A program made the position numbers and the translations under genes. A DNA stretch of 20,285 nucleotides from Prolixibacteraceae bacterium (lineage in GTDB: Bacteria > Bacteroidota > Bacteroidia > Bacteroidales > Prolixibacteraceae). Numbering within the stretch: the first letter of the stretch is position 1; each line of letters starts with the position of its first letter. The notes under the pieces are model-generated. The model did not search any database, was not told the origin of the DNA, and saw only the letters and a list, made by a program, of their open reading frames with translations. The stretch spans positions 1-20,285 of the forward strand of contig DAIDJX010000025.1 in the NCBI GenBank assembly GCA_027451165.1, in the 5' to 3' direction. Shown here piece after piece: positions 1-7,826 of the stretch.

Positions 1-76
1 ACTTGTGTAAGGTGGTCCGGGGAGAGGGATCTTAACTTTCCGGAGCGAACGACCCCTTTATCTCCTGAATCCCTGC

Positions 77-1585
77 TTATCTCAAGCTCTTGTTCAGGAG
101 GTAATACACTTCGTTCCAGCGCAGTTCTTTCTTGAAATCGCTGATGTTGGTATTTTCATTGATCAGCAGGAATTCGATATCGGCCAGTTCTGAGAAATCC
201 TCGAGGAATTCCGGGGTAACCGACTGGCTGAAAGCGGTATGGTGGGCGCCACCGGCCAAAATCCAGGCGGCTGCACCGACCTGAAGGTTCGGTCTTGGCT
301 TCCACATGGCCCTGGCCACGGGGAGTTTCGGGAAATCAGCATCCGGTGTAACTACATCCACAGCATTGACGATCAACCTGAAGCGGTTACCCATGTCTAT
401 CACGGAAGCATTCACCGCCGGCCCGTCAGGGACGTTGAATACCAGCCTTGCCGGATCAGCTTTCCCTCCGATTCCCAAAGGATGCACTTCAAGTTTCGGT
501 TTTCCTGTTGCAGTCGTCGGACAGATTTCCAGCATGTGAGCGCCGAGGACTTTCATTCCGGCAGGATCGAGGTGATAGGTGTAATCTTCCATGAAGGAAG
601 TTCCTCCCGGCAAACCGGCTCCCATTACTTTCAGGGCACGAACCAGCGCGGCATGTTTCCAGTCGCCTTCCGCACCAAACCCGTAGCCCTGGGCCATTAA
701 CCGCTGTACTGCCAGGCCCGGTAACTGTTCCAGTCCATGCAAATCTTCAAAGGTGGTGGTGAAGGCGGTGAATTTCCCTGCTTCCAGGAAGGCTTTCATT
801 CCCAATTCGTAACGCGCCTGGACACGAACATTCGTATGGTATTCTCCACCAGGTCTACCGGCTTTGTCCACGTCAAACAGGGTCATGTATTCATCAACCA
901 GATGGGCAACTTCCGATTCTTCCACCTCCTTGATGGATTTGACGAGGTCGCCAATGCCAAAACCACTGACTGAAAAACCAAAGCGGATTTGGGCTTCTAC
1001 CTTATCCCCTTCCGTCACCGCCACTTCGCGCATATTATCCCCGAAACGGGCCACCCGTCCGTTCTGCCAGTCATGCCAGGCTACCGCCACCCGTGCCCAT
1101 ATTCCAACCCTTTCCCGGATGGTTTCATCCTTCCAATGGCCGACCAGCACCTTCCGGTTTTTCCTCAGCCTGCTGACAATAAATCCATACTCCCTGCCCC
1201 CGTGTGCCGACTGGTTCAGGTTCATAAAATCCATATCTATATCGGCAAATGGGATGTCGCGGTTAAACTGCGTATGCAAATGAAGGAGAGGCTTATTGAG
1301 GATGCGCAGACCGGCAATCCACATTTTGGCCGGAGAAAAGGTATGCATCCAGGTGATCAGACCCACGCAGTTTGGATTGGAATTGGCTTCCGTGCATATC
1401 TTTGTTATGGATTCTGCAGAAGTCAAAACCGGTTTGAATACCACTTTCACCGGTATCTGTTCGCAATTGTTCAGGCCCTGCGCAATTTCTGCAGAGTCTT
1501 TATCAACCTGTTGCAATGTTTTCTCCCCGTACAAATCCTGGCTGCCAGTGGCAAACCATACTTCGAGATTGGCAAATTTCTTCAT
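77..1585 (-). CDS. araA: L-arabinose isomerase
   Basis: This 502-residue cytoplasmic enzyme interconverts L-arabinose and L-ribulose, the first step of bacterial L-arabinose use; the family needs Mn2+. Length and sequence match AraA from end to end: the N-terminus contains FATGSQDLYG, and residues equivalent to the known metal and catalytic set are present as E306 (GFGAEGDWKH), E333 (MEDYTYHLD), H350 (GAHMLEICP) and H449 (GGAHHTAFS). The start at 1585 has an AAGGA box five bases upstream, one of the better ribosome sites in the window. The gene follows the decarboxylase by 64 bp in the same direction and may be cotranscribed, although that AT-rich spacer could hold its own promoter. No araB, araD or regulator is visible; those could lie beyond the left edge. 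The family assignment is secure, the operon structure is inferred. Confidence 0.97.
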   Translation of the reverse strand: MKKFANLEVWFATGSQDLYGEKTLQQVDKDSAEIAQGLNNCEQIPVKVVFKPVLTSAESITKICTEANSNPNCVGLITWMHTFSPAKMWIAGLRILNKPLLHLHTQFNRDIPFADIDMDFMNLNQSAHGGREYGFIVSRLRKNRKVLVGHWKDETIRERVGIWARVAVAWHDWQNGRVARFGDNMREVAVTEGDKVEAQIRFGFSVSGFGIGDLVKSIKEVEESEVAHLVDEYMTLFDVDKAGRPGGEYHTNVRVQARYELGMKAFLEAGKFTAFTTTFEDLHGLEQLPGLAVQRLMAQGYGFGAEGDWKHAALVRALKVMGAGLPGGTSFMEDYTYHLDPAGMKVLGAHMLEICPTTATGKPKLEVHPLGIGGKADPARLVFNVPDGPAVNASVIDMGNRFRLIVNAVDVVTPDADFPKLPVARAMWKPRPNLQVGAAAWILAGGAHHTAFSQSVTPEFLEDFSELADIEFLLINENTNISDFKKELRWNEVYYLLNKSLR

Positions 1586-1649
1586 TTTATCCTTGTTTAG
1601 TTTTTAGGTAAAGCTAATAAATATTTTAAAAAGTATAAATAACTTTTAT

Positions 1650-3068
1650 TTATTTTCTATTCATTTTTTCTGCGGCATCCCTGATCAGTTTCCAGGCTGT
1701 ATTTACCTCCTGTTCACTGGTGTGGGATTGGGCAATACTCATACGGAGGACGACCTTTCCGGCGAGTTTTGTATGGGTGAAGTAGATTTCTCCACCGCTG
1801 TTGATTTTATTCATCAGGGTCATGTTTTCTTCATCGGTGCCTTTCAGCCGGAAGCAAACCAGGTTCAGGGGAGGTTCGGTGATCAGTTCGAAGTGTTCCG
1901 AAGCGCGCACCATGCCGGCAAATTGCCCGGCCAGGTTTACGTGATTCCGGATGAACTGTTGAAGGCCGTCTACCCCATAATGCCGGATAACAAACCAGAG
2001 TTTCAGTGACCTGAATCGTCTGCCGAGCTGTACATGCCAGTCGCGGTAATCGAAGACTTCTCCGGAATCGCTGGCCTGGTTACGGAGGTATTCGGGAACG
2101 ATTGAAAAGGTATTCACCAGATGTCGCCGGTCGGCCACCCAGAAACAATCACAATCGAAATTGGTGAGCAGCCACTTGTGCGGATTAAAGCAGAAGCTGT
2201 CGGCCAGTTCCAGCCCATCGCCAAAATGACGGAATTCCGGACAGATCAGGGCAGAACCCGACATGGCACCATCGACATGAAGCCAGAGCCCTTCCTCTTT
2301 ACAGATTTCCCCGATCTTCCGGATGGGGTCCATGGCATTGGAAGAGGTGGTGCCTATAGTAGCACACACAAAGAACGGCAGGTGCCCTTCTTCCTTATCT
2401 TTCCGGATCGCTTCGGACAGCAAGCCGGGATCCATGGCAAAATTAGGGTCCACTTCAACCAAGCGGAGGTTATCTCTTCCGATTCCGGCAATTTTGATAG
2501 CCTTTTCAAGCGAAGAGTGGGTCTGGGTAGAAACGTACGCCGTCATTCTCCGGGTTACCCCCTGTTTATTGGTGGTGTATGCACTTGCCTTTTCCCTGGC
2601 AGCCACCACGGCAGCCAGCGCAGAGGAGGAAGCAGTATCCTGGATGACACCTCCACCGGAGGAACGATACCTGAAAGTTTCCGGTAATGACATCATTTCA
2701 GCCAGCCATTCCATCACGCAGGTTTCCAGTTCAGTAGCTGAGGGGCTGGTTGCCCACAGCATCCCCTGAACCCCCAGACCAGAGGATAGCAAATCCCCCA
2801 AAATGGAAGGAAATGAAGCATTGGCCGGGAAATAGGCAAAAAAGGAAGGCGATTGCCAGTGGGTGATCCCCGGCAGGATAATCTCATTGACATCCTCCAT
2901 CACCTGGTCGAATGATTCTCCGGTTTCCGGCGCTTTGGCGGGCAATTTTGCCAGAATTTCTCCAGGTTTAACCTTTGACAAAACCGGGAATTTCCCGATT
3001 TCTTCATAATAGGCAGCCAGCCATTCCACCACTTTCGCTCCTTCTTTCCTGAATTCTTCGGGGGTCAT
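1650..3068 (-). CDS. PLP-dependent group II amino acid decarboxylase (aromatic-L-amino-acid type)
   Basis: This is a cytoplasmic pyridoxal-phosphate enzyme of the group II decarboxylase family (aromatic amino acid, tyrosine or tryptophan decarboxylases), expected to release CO2 and an amine. Numbering from the ATG at 3068, the PLP lysine is K298 in FNPHKWLL, the ring-stacking histidine is H184 in TQTHSS, and the PLP aspartate is D266 in HVDGAMSGS. I prefer 3068 to the ATG at 3083 for two reasons: GGAG lies nine bases upstream of it, and MTPEEFRKEG aligns with the N-terminus of animal aromatic amino acid decarboxylases. With 3083 the protein would be 477 residues instead of 472. The segment after the aspartate is GAMSGS where animal enzymes have AAYAGS, so the substrate cannot be named. 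The gene lies 53-68 bp after the acylphosphatase gene in the same direction. The family is secure; aromatic specificity is an inference. Confidence 0.9.
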   Translation of the reverse strand: MTPEEFRKEGAKVVEWLAAYYEEIGKFPVLSKVKPGEILAKLPAKAPETGESFDQVMEDVNEIILPGITHWQSPSFFAYFPANASFPSILGDLLSSGLGVQGMLWATSPSATELETCVMEWLAEMMSLPETFRYRSSGGGVIQDTASSSALAAVVAAREKASAYTTNKQGVTRRMTAYVSTQTHSSLEKAIKIAGIGRDNLRLVEVDPNFAMDPGLLSEAIRKDKEEGHLPFFVCATIGTTSSNAMDPIRKIGEICKEEGLWLHVDGAMSGSALICPEFRHFGDGLELADSFCFNPHKWLLTNFDCDCFWVADRRHLVNTFSIVPEYLRNQASDSGEVFDYRDWHVQLGRRFRSLKLWFVIRHYGVDGLQQFIRNHVNLAGQFAGMVRASEHFELITEPPLNLVCFRLKGTDEENMTLMNKINSGGEIYFTHTKLAGKVVLRMSIAQSHTSEQEVNTAWKLIRDAAEKMNRK

Positions 3069-3136
3069 ATGTATTTTCTCCATCCCTTTCTGCTTTGGTA
3101 TTCCTTATTCTTTGTTTAATTTCTTTGTTCCCATTT

Positions 3137-3412
3137 TCAATGCCTGATCACAAAATCCTCAAAACTACCCGAAAACTCCGCCCTGCTGACTTCAACATGG
3201 TCTACCCTGGCCAGTGCCGGCCCGATTTTCAGGTAATCGAGAAAAACATCCAGGTCAGCCCTTTCCCCTTCGGCTTCAATCAATACACCACCATCCCGGC
3301 TGTTACGGACAAATCCCTTCAGGTTCAGTTCCAAAGCACGGGCTTTCACAAAATACCGGTAACCAACACCCTGCACCCTACCCTGAACCGAAATTTCAAA
3401 ATGGGATTTCAT
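3137..3412 (-). CDS. acyP: acylphosphatase
   Basis: This 91-residue cytoplasmic enzyme should hydrolyse acyl phosphates such as acetyl phosphate or 1,3-bisphosphoglycerate. Length is normal for the family. The first signature, VQGRVQGVGYRYF (residues 9-21), contains the phosphate-binding loop and its arginine. The second, GFVRNSRDGGVLIEAEG, contains the catalytic asparagine of the usual G-x-V-x-N-x-x-D-G pattern, here N37. The gene lies 21 bp after the membrane protein gene and about 53 bp before the decarboxylase gene, so cotranscription is likely. I see no direct functional link to either neighbour. Confidence 0.95.
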   Translation of the reverse strand: MKSHFEISVQGRVQGVGYRYFVKARALELNLKGFVRNSRDGGVLIEAEGERADLDVFLDYLKIGPALARVDHVEVSRAEFSGSFEDFVIRH

Positions 3413-3433
3413 TCTCTGACCGGAAAGCCTCGA

Positions 3434-3811
3434 TTAGATCTGGACATTTCCAGGAGCAGGTTTGAACAGTGAAACAGTTTCTTCCTGAACCAATACCCAG
3501 ATGGAATAAATACCCACCACAGTGCCGATCGGAAAATTCATGATTCCGATGACCGATAAAATCAGGGTAATGATGCGGCCCCATTCCTTGCGTTTAAGCA
3601 GACCTATTCCGGCAATAACCCCGGGAATACTGGTGAGAAACAAAAATGCAGCAACAATCTGCCCGATCAGGGGCAGGATGAACCGTGCATCCTTGTCATC
3701 GACAAATCCTCCGATAAGGCTGAGGATAAAAAGGAGAATGCCTCCGGCTACAATCCAGAAAATACCAAACCCTATCTGGAGGGCGGCAACAACGTTCAGG
3801 TGTTTTTCCAT
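3434..3811 (-). CDS. small multi-span membrane protein of unknown function
   Basis: I do not recognise a named family. The 125-residue product has three or four hydrophobic stretches, at about residues 8-36, 44-72 and 80-108. Short charged links separate them (VDDKDAR near 38 and LKRKEWGR near 72), and the soluble tail is short. This layout is common among small bacterial inner-membrane proteins of unknown function. It is the first gene of the minus-strand run toward araA. A near-consensus TAAATTTA box lies at 3832-3839 and an 8-bp inverted repeat just upstream of that. The start at 3811 is preceded by an A/T-rich leader without a clear Shine-Dalgarno sequence. It is real judging from uninterrupted hydrophobic composition and tight packing against acyP. 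Confidence 0.75.
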   Translation of the reverse strand: MEKHLNVVAALQIGFGIFWIVAGGILLFILSLIGGFVDDKDARFILPLIGQIVAAFLFLTSIPGVIAGIGLLKRKEWGRIITLILSVIGIMNFPIGTVVGIYSIWVLVQEETVSLFKPAPGNVQI

Positions 3812-3842
3812 AATTGCTTAATTTTACCCGATAAATTTAAAC

Positions 3843-3863
3843 AATGCCATCGAAAATGGCATT
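3843..3863. promoter_or_regulatory. 8-bp perfect inverted repeat, possible operator
   Basis: AATGCCAT at 3843-3850 and ATGGCATT at 3856-3863 are perfect inverted repeats around the five bases CGAAA. The site lies between two divergent genes and immediately upstream of a possible -7 box (TAAATTTA, 3832-3839, minus strand) for the membrane protein gene. A run of A follows on the plus strand, so on the minus strand the hairpin is preceded, not followed, by T-rich sequence. That argues against an intrinsic terminator. A regulator-binding role is inference. Confidence 0.35.
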
Positions 3864-3951
3864 AAAAACAAAAAAAAATCGGACGGGTTTTAACATTTCC
3901 CGTTCTGAATTGTTGAAATTTAATAACGAGCAGAACATTTTTCCGAAAATA

Positions 3952-4197
3952 ATGAACGACATGACAAGTTTCTTACATACCCTGTTGCCTGCCATCGTGA
4001 TTCTGGGACTTGGTCTGGCCGGTTTGGCCATTACAATGCTGGTCAGGAAAAATGGCAGGTTTCCCAATACCCATATCCATGGGAATCGTCATCTCCAAAA
4101 AAATGATATTCATTGCGTTCAAAAGGAGGATCAGGAGGAGCAGCAAAAAGCGGCAGAAAAAGACAAATTCAGGAACCTGACATACCGGAAAGAATGA
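3952..4197 (+). CDS. small single-helix membrane protein near the Nqr/ApbE genes
   Basis: The 81-residue product has one N-terminal transmembrane helix (about residues 9-30, LPAIVILGLGLAGLAITML), a short central stretch RKNGRFPNTHIHGNRHLQK with a cysteine just after it, and a Lys/Glu/Gln-rich tail. From memory, Bacteroidota carry small proteins of this build (one helix, a basic anchor, then FPxTxxxxN and a CxxxE stretch), often near nqr or apbE, but I cannot name a family. It is not a clear NqrM, which carries four cysteines; only one is seen here. The start at 3952 is preferred because it has A at -3 and -6, a pattern favoured in Bacteroidota. ATG at 3961 is possible, and ATG at 3844 would add a charged leader overlapping the inverted repeat. 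The gene converges with apbE across 9 bp. Confidence 0.6.
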   Translation: MNDMTSFLHTLLPAIVILGLGLAGLAITMLVRKNGRFPNTHIHGNRHLQKNDIHCVQKEDQEEQQKAAEKDKFRNLTYRKE

Positions 4198-4206
4198 AAG
4201 CAGCTG

Positions 4207-5229
4207 TTATTCAGCAAGATATTTATTGAATCCTTCTGACTTATAAATCTTATCGGAACCGGAATCATCCGCATAGATAAAATAGACCTCCACGTTATTC
4301 AGTTTTTTCATCAGGTCAATGCTTTTTTCCAGACCAAGTACCATAAATGCGGTTGCCAGGGCATCGGCAGTCATACAATCATCCGCAAGTACAGTTGCGC
4401 TGAGAAGATTGGTTTCTGCGGGATAACCAGTATGGGGATTTATCTCATGTCCGTATTTTTTCCCATCCACTTCGTAAAAATTCCGGTAATTGCCGGAGGT
4501 TGCCAACGCCCTGGAAGGCAGTTTCACCACCGTTTGAATATCTTCCTGTGCATACATGGCCGATTCATCCGGTTTACTGATCCCGATGTTCCAAACCGTT
4601 CCCCTTTGGTTGACCCCTTTGGTGACAACTTCCCCTCCGATTTCCACCATGTAATGGGCACACCCTTTCCTGGCCAGGAATTCCCCGATCAGATCACAGG
4701 TAAATCCTTTGGCTATAGCACTCATATCCAGCATTATCCGAGGGTCTTCCTTGATAATTTTCCCATTTTCCCGTTTTACTCTGCGGTAACCGGTGATTTG
4801 AAGCAGACTATCAATCAAACCTGGCGTAATTTTCTGTTTGTTTTTAAAACCGAAACCCCAGGCATTCACCAGGGGCGCAACCGTGATATCAAAGGCGCCA
4901 TCCGACAATTCAGAAATGGCCATGGATGCATCAAAACACCGGATGAATAATGGATCAGGCTCTATCGGCAGGTTTTGATTGATCTTCGAGATCTGGGATT
5001 CCGGGTTGAAGGTGGAAAAGATCAGGTTCAGCCGTTGCAGTTCCTTATCGATTTCAGGTTTCATATCTTTAGCTCCGGGGCTTTCATAAACAATGTGATA
5101 TACAGTCCCGTAAATCTGACCTTCATTAAAGATGTACTTTGCCGGCGGAGTGCATTGCTGAAATGCACCTGACAAAATGATGATCAGAACAAACAGCAAA
5201 GGAAACCAGATGCTTCTTGTCAGTTTCAT
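4207..5229 (-). CDS. apbE: FAD:protein FMN transferase
   Basis: ApbE transfers FMN from FAD to a threonine of target proteins, including NqrB and NqrC. The product has an N-terminal hydrophobic anchor (about residues 8-22) followed by AFQQC. A lipoprotein site would need a small residue before the cysteine, so simple anchoring or signal cleavage is more likely. Family features follow: YGTVYHIVY, then STFNPESQISKIN, SDGAFDITVAPLVNAWGFG, LDMSAIAKGFTCDLI, VEIGGEVVTKG, HEINPHTGYPA and DDCMTADALATAFMVLG. The ATG at 5229 is preferred; a GTG at 5235 in the same frame would add two residues. The gene ends the nqr run, 52 bp after dedA in the same direction, so the modifying enzyme and both of its substrates are encoded together. 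It acts on the outer face of the membrane. Confidence 0.95.
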   Translation of the reverse strand: MKLTRSIWFPLLFVLIIILSGAFQQCTPPAKYIFNEGQIYGTVYHIVYESPGAKDMKPEIDKELQRLNLIFSTFNPESQISKINQNLPIEPDPLFIRCFDASMAISELSDGAFDITVAPLVNAWGFGFKNKQKITPGLIDSLLQITGYRRVKRENGKIIKEDPRIMLDMSAIAKGFTCDLIGEFLARKGCAHYMVEIGGEVVTKGVNQRGTVWNIGISKPDESAMYAQEDIQTVVKLPSRALATSGNYRNFYEVDGKKYGHEINPHTGYPAETNLLSATVLADDCMTADALATAFMVLGLEKSIDLMKKLNNVEVYFIYADDSGSDKIYKSEGFNKYLAE

Positions 5230-5281
5230 AGGCACAACATTGAGGTTCTAATTCTGGTTTTCACTCCGGAATATGGGATAA

Positions 5282-5902
5282 TTATTCGTGTTTTTTCAGG
5301 AAGTGATACACCAGGTATCCGACAAATCCGACTCCGAGAATGACCATCCCCCATACCAACTCGGTATAGTACCTGTCGAGCAACTCTTTTTGGGTATACA
5401 GAAAATAACCCAGGGCAGCCAGGATGATGTTCCATAAGGTTGAACCGATAACAGTGAAAAGCACGAAATCTTTCAGATTCATTTTAGCCAGTCCGGCAGG
5501 GAGGGATATCAATTGACGGACCGCGGGCACCAGCCTTCCGATCAGCGTGGATGATTTCCCGTGTCTGACGAAATAAGCTTCGGCATTTTCCACGCCTTTC
5601 CGGCTGAGCAGCATTAAACGGCCTAATTTGGATTCCGCAAACCGATAAATCACGGCCCGTCCGAGGTAAAGGGCAAAATAGTAGTTGAAGAGAGCACCGA
5701 TCAAGGCACCGAGGCTGGAGAAAAATACCACCAGGTAAATATTCAGATCACCCTGGGCTGCTTTCCAGGCTGCCGGAGGAATGATCACCTCGGAAGGGAA
5801 TGGGATAAACGAACTTTCAATAGCCATCAGCAGGGTAATTGTCCCATAATTGATATGGGCCATGTACCAGTCAATGACAGTAGTAAAAATATCTTGCAGC
5901 AT
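5282..5902 (-). CDS. DedA/VTT-family membrane protein
   Basis: This 206-residue inner-membrane protein belongs to the DedA (VTT, SNARE-associated) family. Some members are implicated in lipid flipping, envelope stability and proton-motive-force homeostasis. The N-terminal re-entrant motif reads ESSFIPFPSEVIIPPA (about residues 29-44). The second motif, GRLVPAVRQLISLPAGLAKM (about residues 122-141), has the conserved arginines and prolines. Hydrophobic spans follow up to a C-terminal helix and a short basic tail, KKHE. The gene starts 10 bp after the stop of nqrF and precedes apbE, so it is almost certainly read with the nqr operon. A functional link to the sodium pump is only suggested by position. 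The transported or bound substrate is unknown. Confidence 0.92.
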   Translation of the reverse strand: MLQDIFTTVIDWYMAHINYGTITLLMAIESSFIPFPSEVIIPPAAWKAAQGDLNIYLVVFFSSLGALIGALFNYYFALYLGRAVIYRFAESKLGRLMLLSRKGVENAEAYFVRHGKSSTLIGRLVPAVRQLISLPAGLAKMNLKDFVLFTVIGSTLWNIILAALGYFLYTQKELLDRYYTELVWGMVILGVGFVGYLVYHFLKKHE

Positions 5903-5912
5903 ACCTCAATAA

Positions 5913-7172
5913 TTAACCGCCGAAATCGTCAAAAAGAATATTTTCTGACGGAACCCCGAGGTCGTAAAGCATTTTCTGTACGGCATCGTTCATCAGTGGC
6001 GGGCCGCAAAGATAATAATCAATTTCTTCCGGCAACTCGTGTTTTGAAAGGTAGTTGTTCAGAATAACCTGATGAATAAATCCTACGGGTCCGTTCCAGT
6101 TGTCTTCCGGTTTGGGTTCTGACAGGGCCAGGGTAAAGGTAAAGTTCGGGAAATTCTTTTCTATAGCCCTGAATTCCTCATAATAAAACACTTCTTTCCA
6201 GGAGCGGGCGCCATACCAGAAGGTTACTTTTCTTTTGGTTTCTTTCAGGGTATGGAAAAGGTGGAAGAGATGGGAACGCATGGGCGCCATTCCGGCCCCG
6301 CCACCAATAAACATCATTTCATTCTCATTGTCTTTCAGGAAAAATTCACCGTAAGGACCTGAAATAGTTACCTTGTCACCCGGTTTCCTTGAAAAAATGA
6401 AGGAGGAGCATATTCCGGGATTCACATTTTTAAAGCGGTTGATGGCGCGGTCCCATGGGGGGGTGGCAATACGGATATTCAGCATAATGATATTCCCTTC
6501 GGCAGGGTGGTTGGCCATGGAATAAGCCCGGTAAGTGGGTTCGGGGTTCTTCATTTTCAGGTCAAATATTCCGAATTTTTCCCATTCTTCCCTGAACTCA
6601 GGCTGGACATCCATGTCGCTGAAATTCACTTCGGTTTTGGGAACATCAATCTGGATATAGCCGCCCGATTTAAATTTAATGTGCTCGCCTTCGGGCAGTT
6701 TAACCACAAATTCCTTAATAAAGGTAGCCACGTTTTTATTGGACACCACTTCACATTCCCATTTTCTGACCCCAAGTACATGCTCAGGTACCAGTATCTT
6801 CATATCTTCCCTGATTTTCACCTGGCACCCAAGTCTCCAGTTCTGCTGCTGTTCTTTGCGGGTGAAATGGCCGGTTTCCGTAGCCAGAATGGAGCCTCCC
6901 CCTTCGACAACCTGGCAGCGGCATTGTGCACAGGTTCCACCGCCCCCGCAAGCTGAAGGCAGAAAGATTTGATTTTCGGCTAAGGTGGAGAGAAGTGTGC
7001 CACCGGGTTGAACCATAACATCCTTTTCATCATTGATGTTGATTTTAACCTCTCCGACGGCGGTAAGTTTAGCCCGGGCATATAAAAGTGCGGCAACCAG
7101 GATCAGTACAATCACCATAAAGGCAACAATACTGGAAAGGATGACCAATAATACAGATACTTCTGATATCAT
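5913..7172 (-). CDS. nqrF: Na+-translocating NADH:quinone reductase subunit F
   Basis: NqrF is the NADH-oxidising entry subunit of the sodium-pumping quinone reductase. The 419 residues show, in order: an N-terminal transmembrane helix (about 6-30); a [2Fe-2S] ferredoxin domain with ligands C75, C81, C84 and C116 in ACGGGGTCAQC and RLGCQV; an FAD-binding motif RAYSMAN at 215-221; the NADH-binding glycine motif IGGGAGMAPMR at about 289-299; LCGPPLMNDA at about 388-397; and the C-terminal FDDFGG. Length is close to the usual 407-420. It is the last nqr subunit gene, 18 bp after nqrE, and is followed at 10 bp by dedA. Electrons pass from NADH to FAD, then the iron-sulfur centre, then the membrane subunits. 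Confidence 0.98.
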   Translation of the reverse strand: MISEVSVLLVILSSIVAFMVIVLILVAALLYARAKLTAVGEVKININDEKDVMVQPGGTLLSTLAENQIFLPSACGGGGTCAQCRCQVVEGGGSILATETGHFTRKEQQQNWRLGCQVKIREDMKILVPEHVLGVRKWECEVVSNKNVATFIKEFVVKLPEGEHIKFKSGGYIQIDVPKTEVNFSDMDVQPEFREEWEKFGIFDLKMKNPEPTYRAYSMANHPAEGNIIMLNIRIATPPWDRAINRFKNVNPGICSSFIFSRKPGDKVTISGPYGEFFLKDNENEMMFIGGGAGMAPMRSHLFHLFHTLKETKRKVTFWYGARSWKEVFYYEEFRAIEKNFPNFTFTLALSEPKPEDNWNGPVGFIHQVILNNYLSKHELPEEIDYYLCGPPLMNDAVQKMLYDLGVPSENILFDDFGG

Positions 7173-7190
7173 GATGATCAGTTTTTCAGG

Positions 7191-7808
7191 TTAGATTTTT
7201 ATTCCCAGGAAACTCATAAAAGCAAGGCCCATCAATCCGGTGATGATAAAGGCAATACCCATCCCTTTCAAAGGAGCCGGGATGTTGTTGTACTTAAGGC
7301 GCTCACGGATGGCAGCCAGCAATACAATAGCCAAAGCCCAGCCAACCCCTGAACCCAATCCCCAGGAGAGCACTTCCCCGATGTTCTTGTATTCTCTTTG
7401 CTCCATAAACAGGGAACCGGCAAGAATCGCGCAGTTCACTGCGATGAGGGGCAGAAATATTCCCAGTGAATTGTACAATGCCGGAGAGAATTTCTCTACA
7501 ATCATCTCCACCAGTTGAACCATTGCTGCAATGGTGGCAATGTACACCATAAAACTCAGGAAGGAAAGATCGACTTCCTTAAAGCTTTCTCCCAGCCAGG
7601 ATAATGCGCCCGGTTTCATGACATACTCCAGCAGCAGGTAATTGACAGGTACCGTGATTATTTGTACAAAAATGACGGCAACTCCAAGACCCAGGGAGGT
7701 TTTCACCGTTTTCGAGACAGCAAGATAAGAGCACATGCCTATAAAAAAGGCGAAAATCATGTTGTCGATAAAAACCGACCGGATGAATATGTTGAAAATT
7801 TCCTGCAT
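7191..7808 (-). CDS. nqrE: Na+-translocating NADH:quinone reductase subunit E
   Basis: NqrE is a 205-residue integral membrane subunit with about six hydrophobic spans. It pairs with NqrD around an intramembrane iron centre. Two conserved cysteines are present, C26 in FFIGMCSYLAV and C126 in LIAVNCAILAG. They correspond to the family's iron-ligand positions, one in each half of the inverted repeat fold. The sequence is complete with normal length. It lies between nqrD (18 bp upstream) and nqrF (18 bp downstream), in standard gene order. Family identity is secure; the iron-ligand role is taken from known structures of the Vibrio enzyme. Confidence 0.97.
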   Translation of the reverse strand: MQEIFNIFIRSVFIDNMIFAFFIGMCSYLAVSKTVKTSLGLGVAVIFVQIITVPVNYLLLEYVMKPGALSWLGESFKEVDLSFLSFMVYIATIAAMVQLVEMIVEKFSPALYNSLGIFLPLIAVNCAILAGSLFMEQREYKNIGEVLSWGLGSGVGWALAIVLLAAIRERLKYNNIPAPLKGMGIAFIITGLMGLAFMSFLGIKI

Positions 7809-7826
7809 AACAAGTCAAGTTAAGCG

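Noticed and set aside
1..76. Possible gene fragment at the left edge
   Set aside because: No ATG or recognisable protein segment is present on either strand in these 76 bases.
239..1600. Several plus-strand open frames of 78-203 codons opposite araA
   Set aside because: They overlap one another and a fully conserved araA, and their translations have no protein-like pattern.
2121..2769. Plus-strand open frames of 188 and 148 codons opposite the decarboxylase
   Set aside because: They are shadows of a conserved enzyme on the other strand; no motif or ribosome site supports them.
3843..3863. Intrinsic terminator at the inverted repeat
   Set aside because: The plus-strand side is followed by A, not T, and the minus-strand side by only a short mixed A/T stretch. 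No gene ends there.
3844..3951. Longer start for the small plus-strand membrane protein
   Set aside because: The added residues are charged and low in complexity, overlap the 8-bp inverted repeat, and would put a polar leader before the membrane helix.
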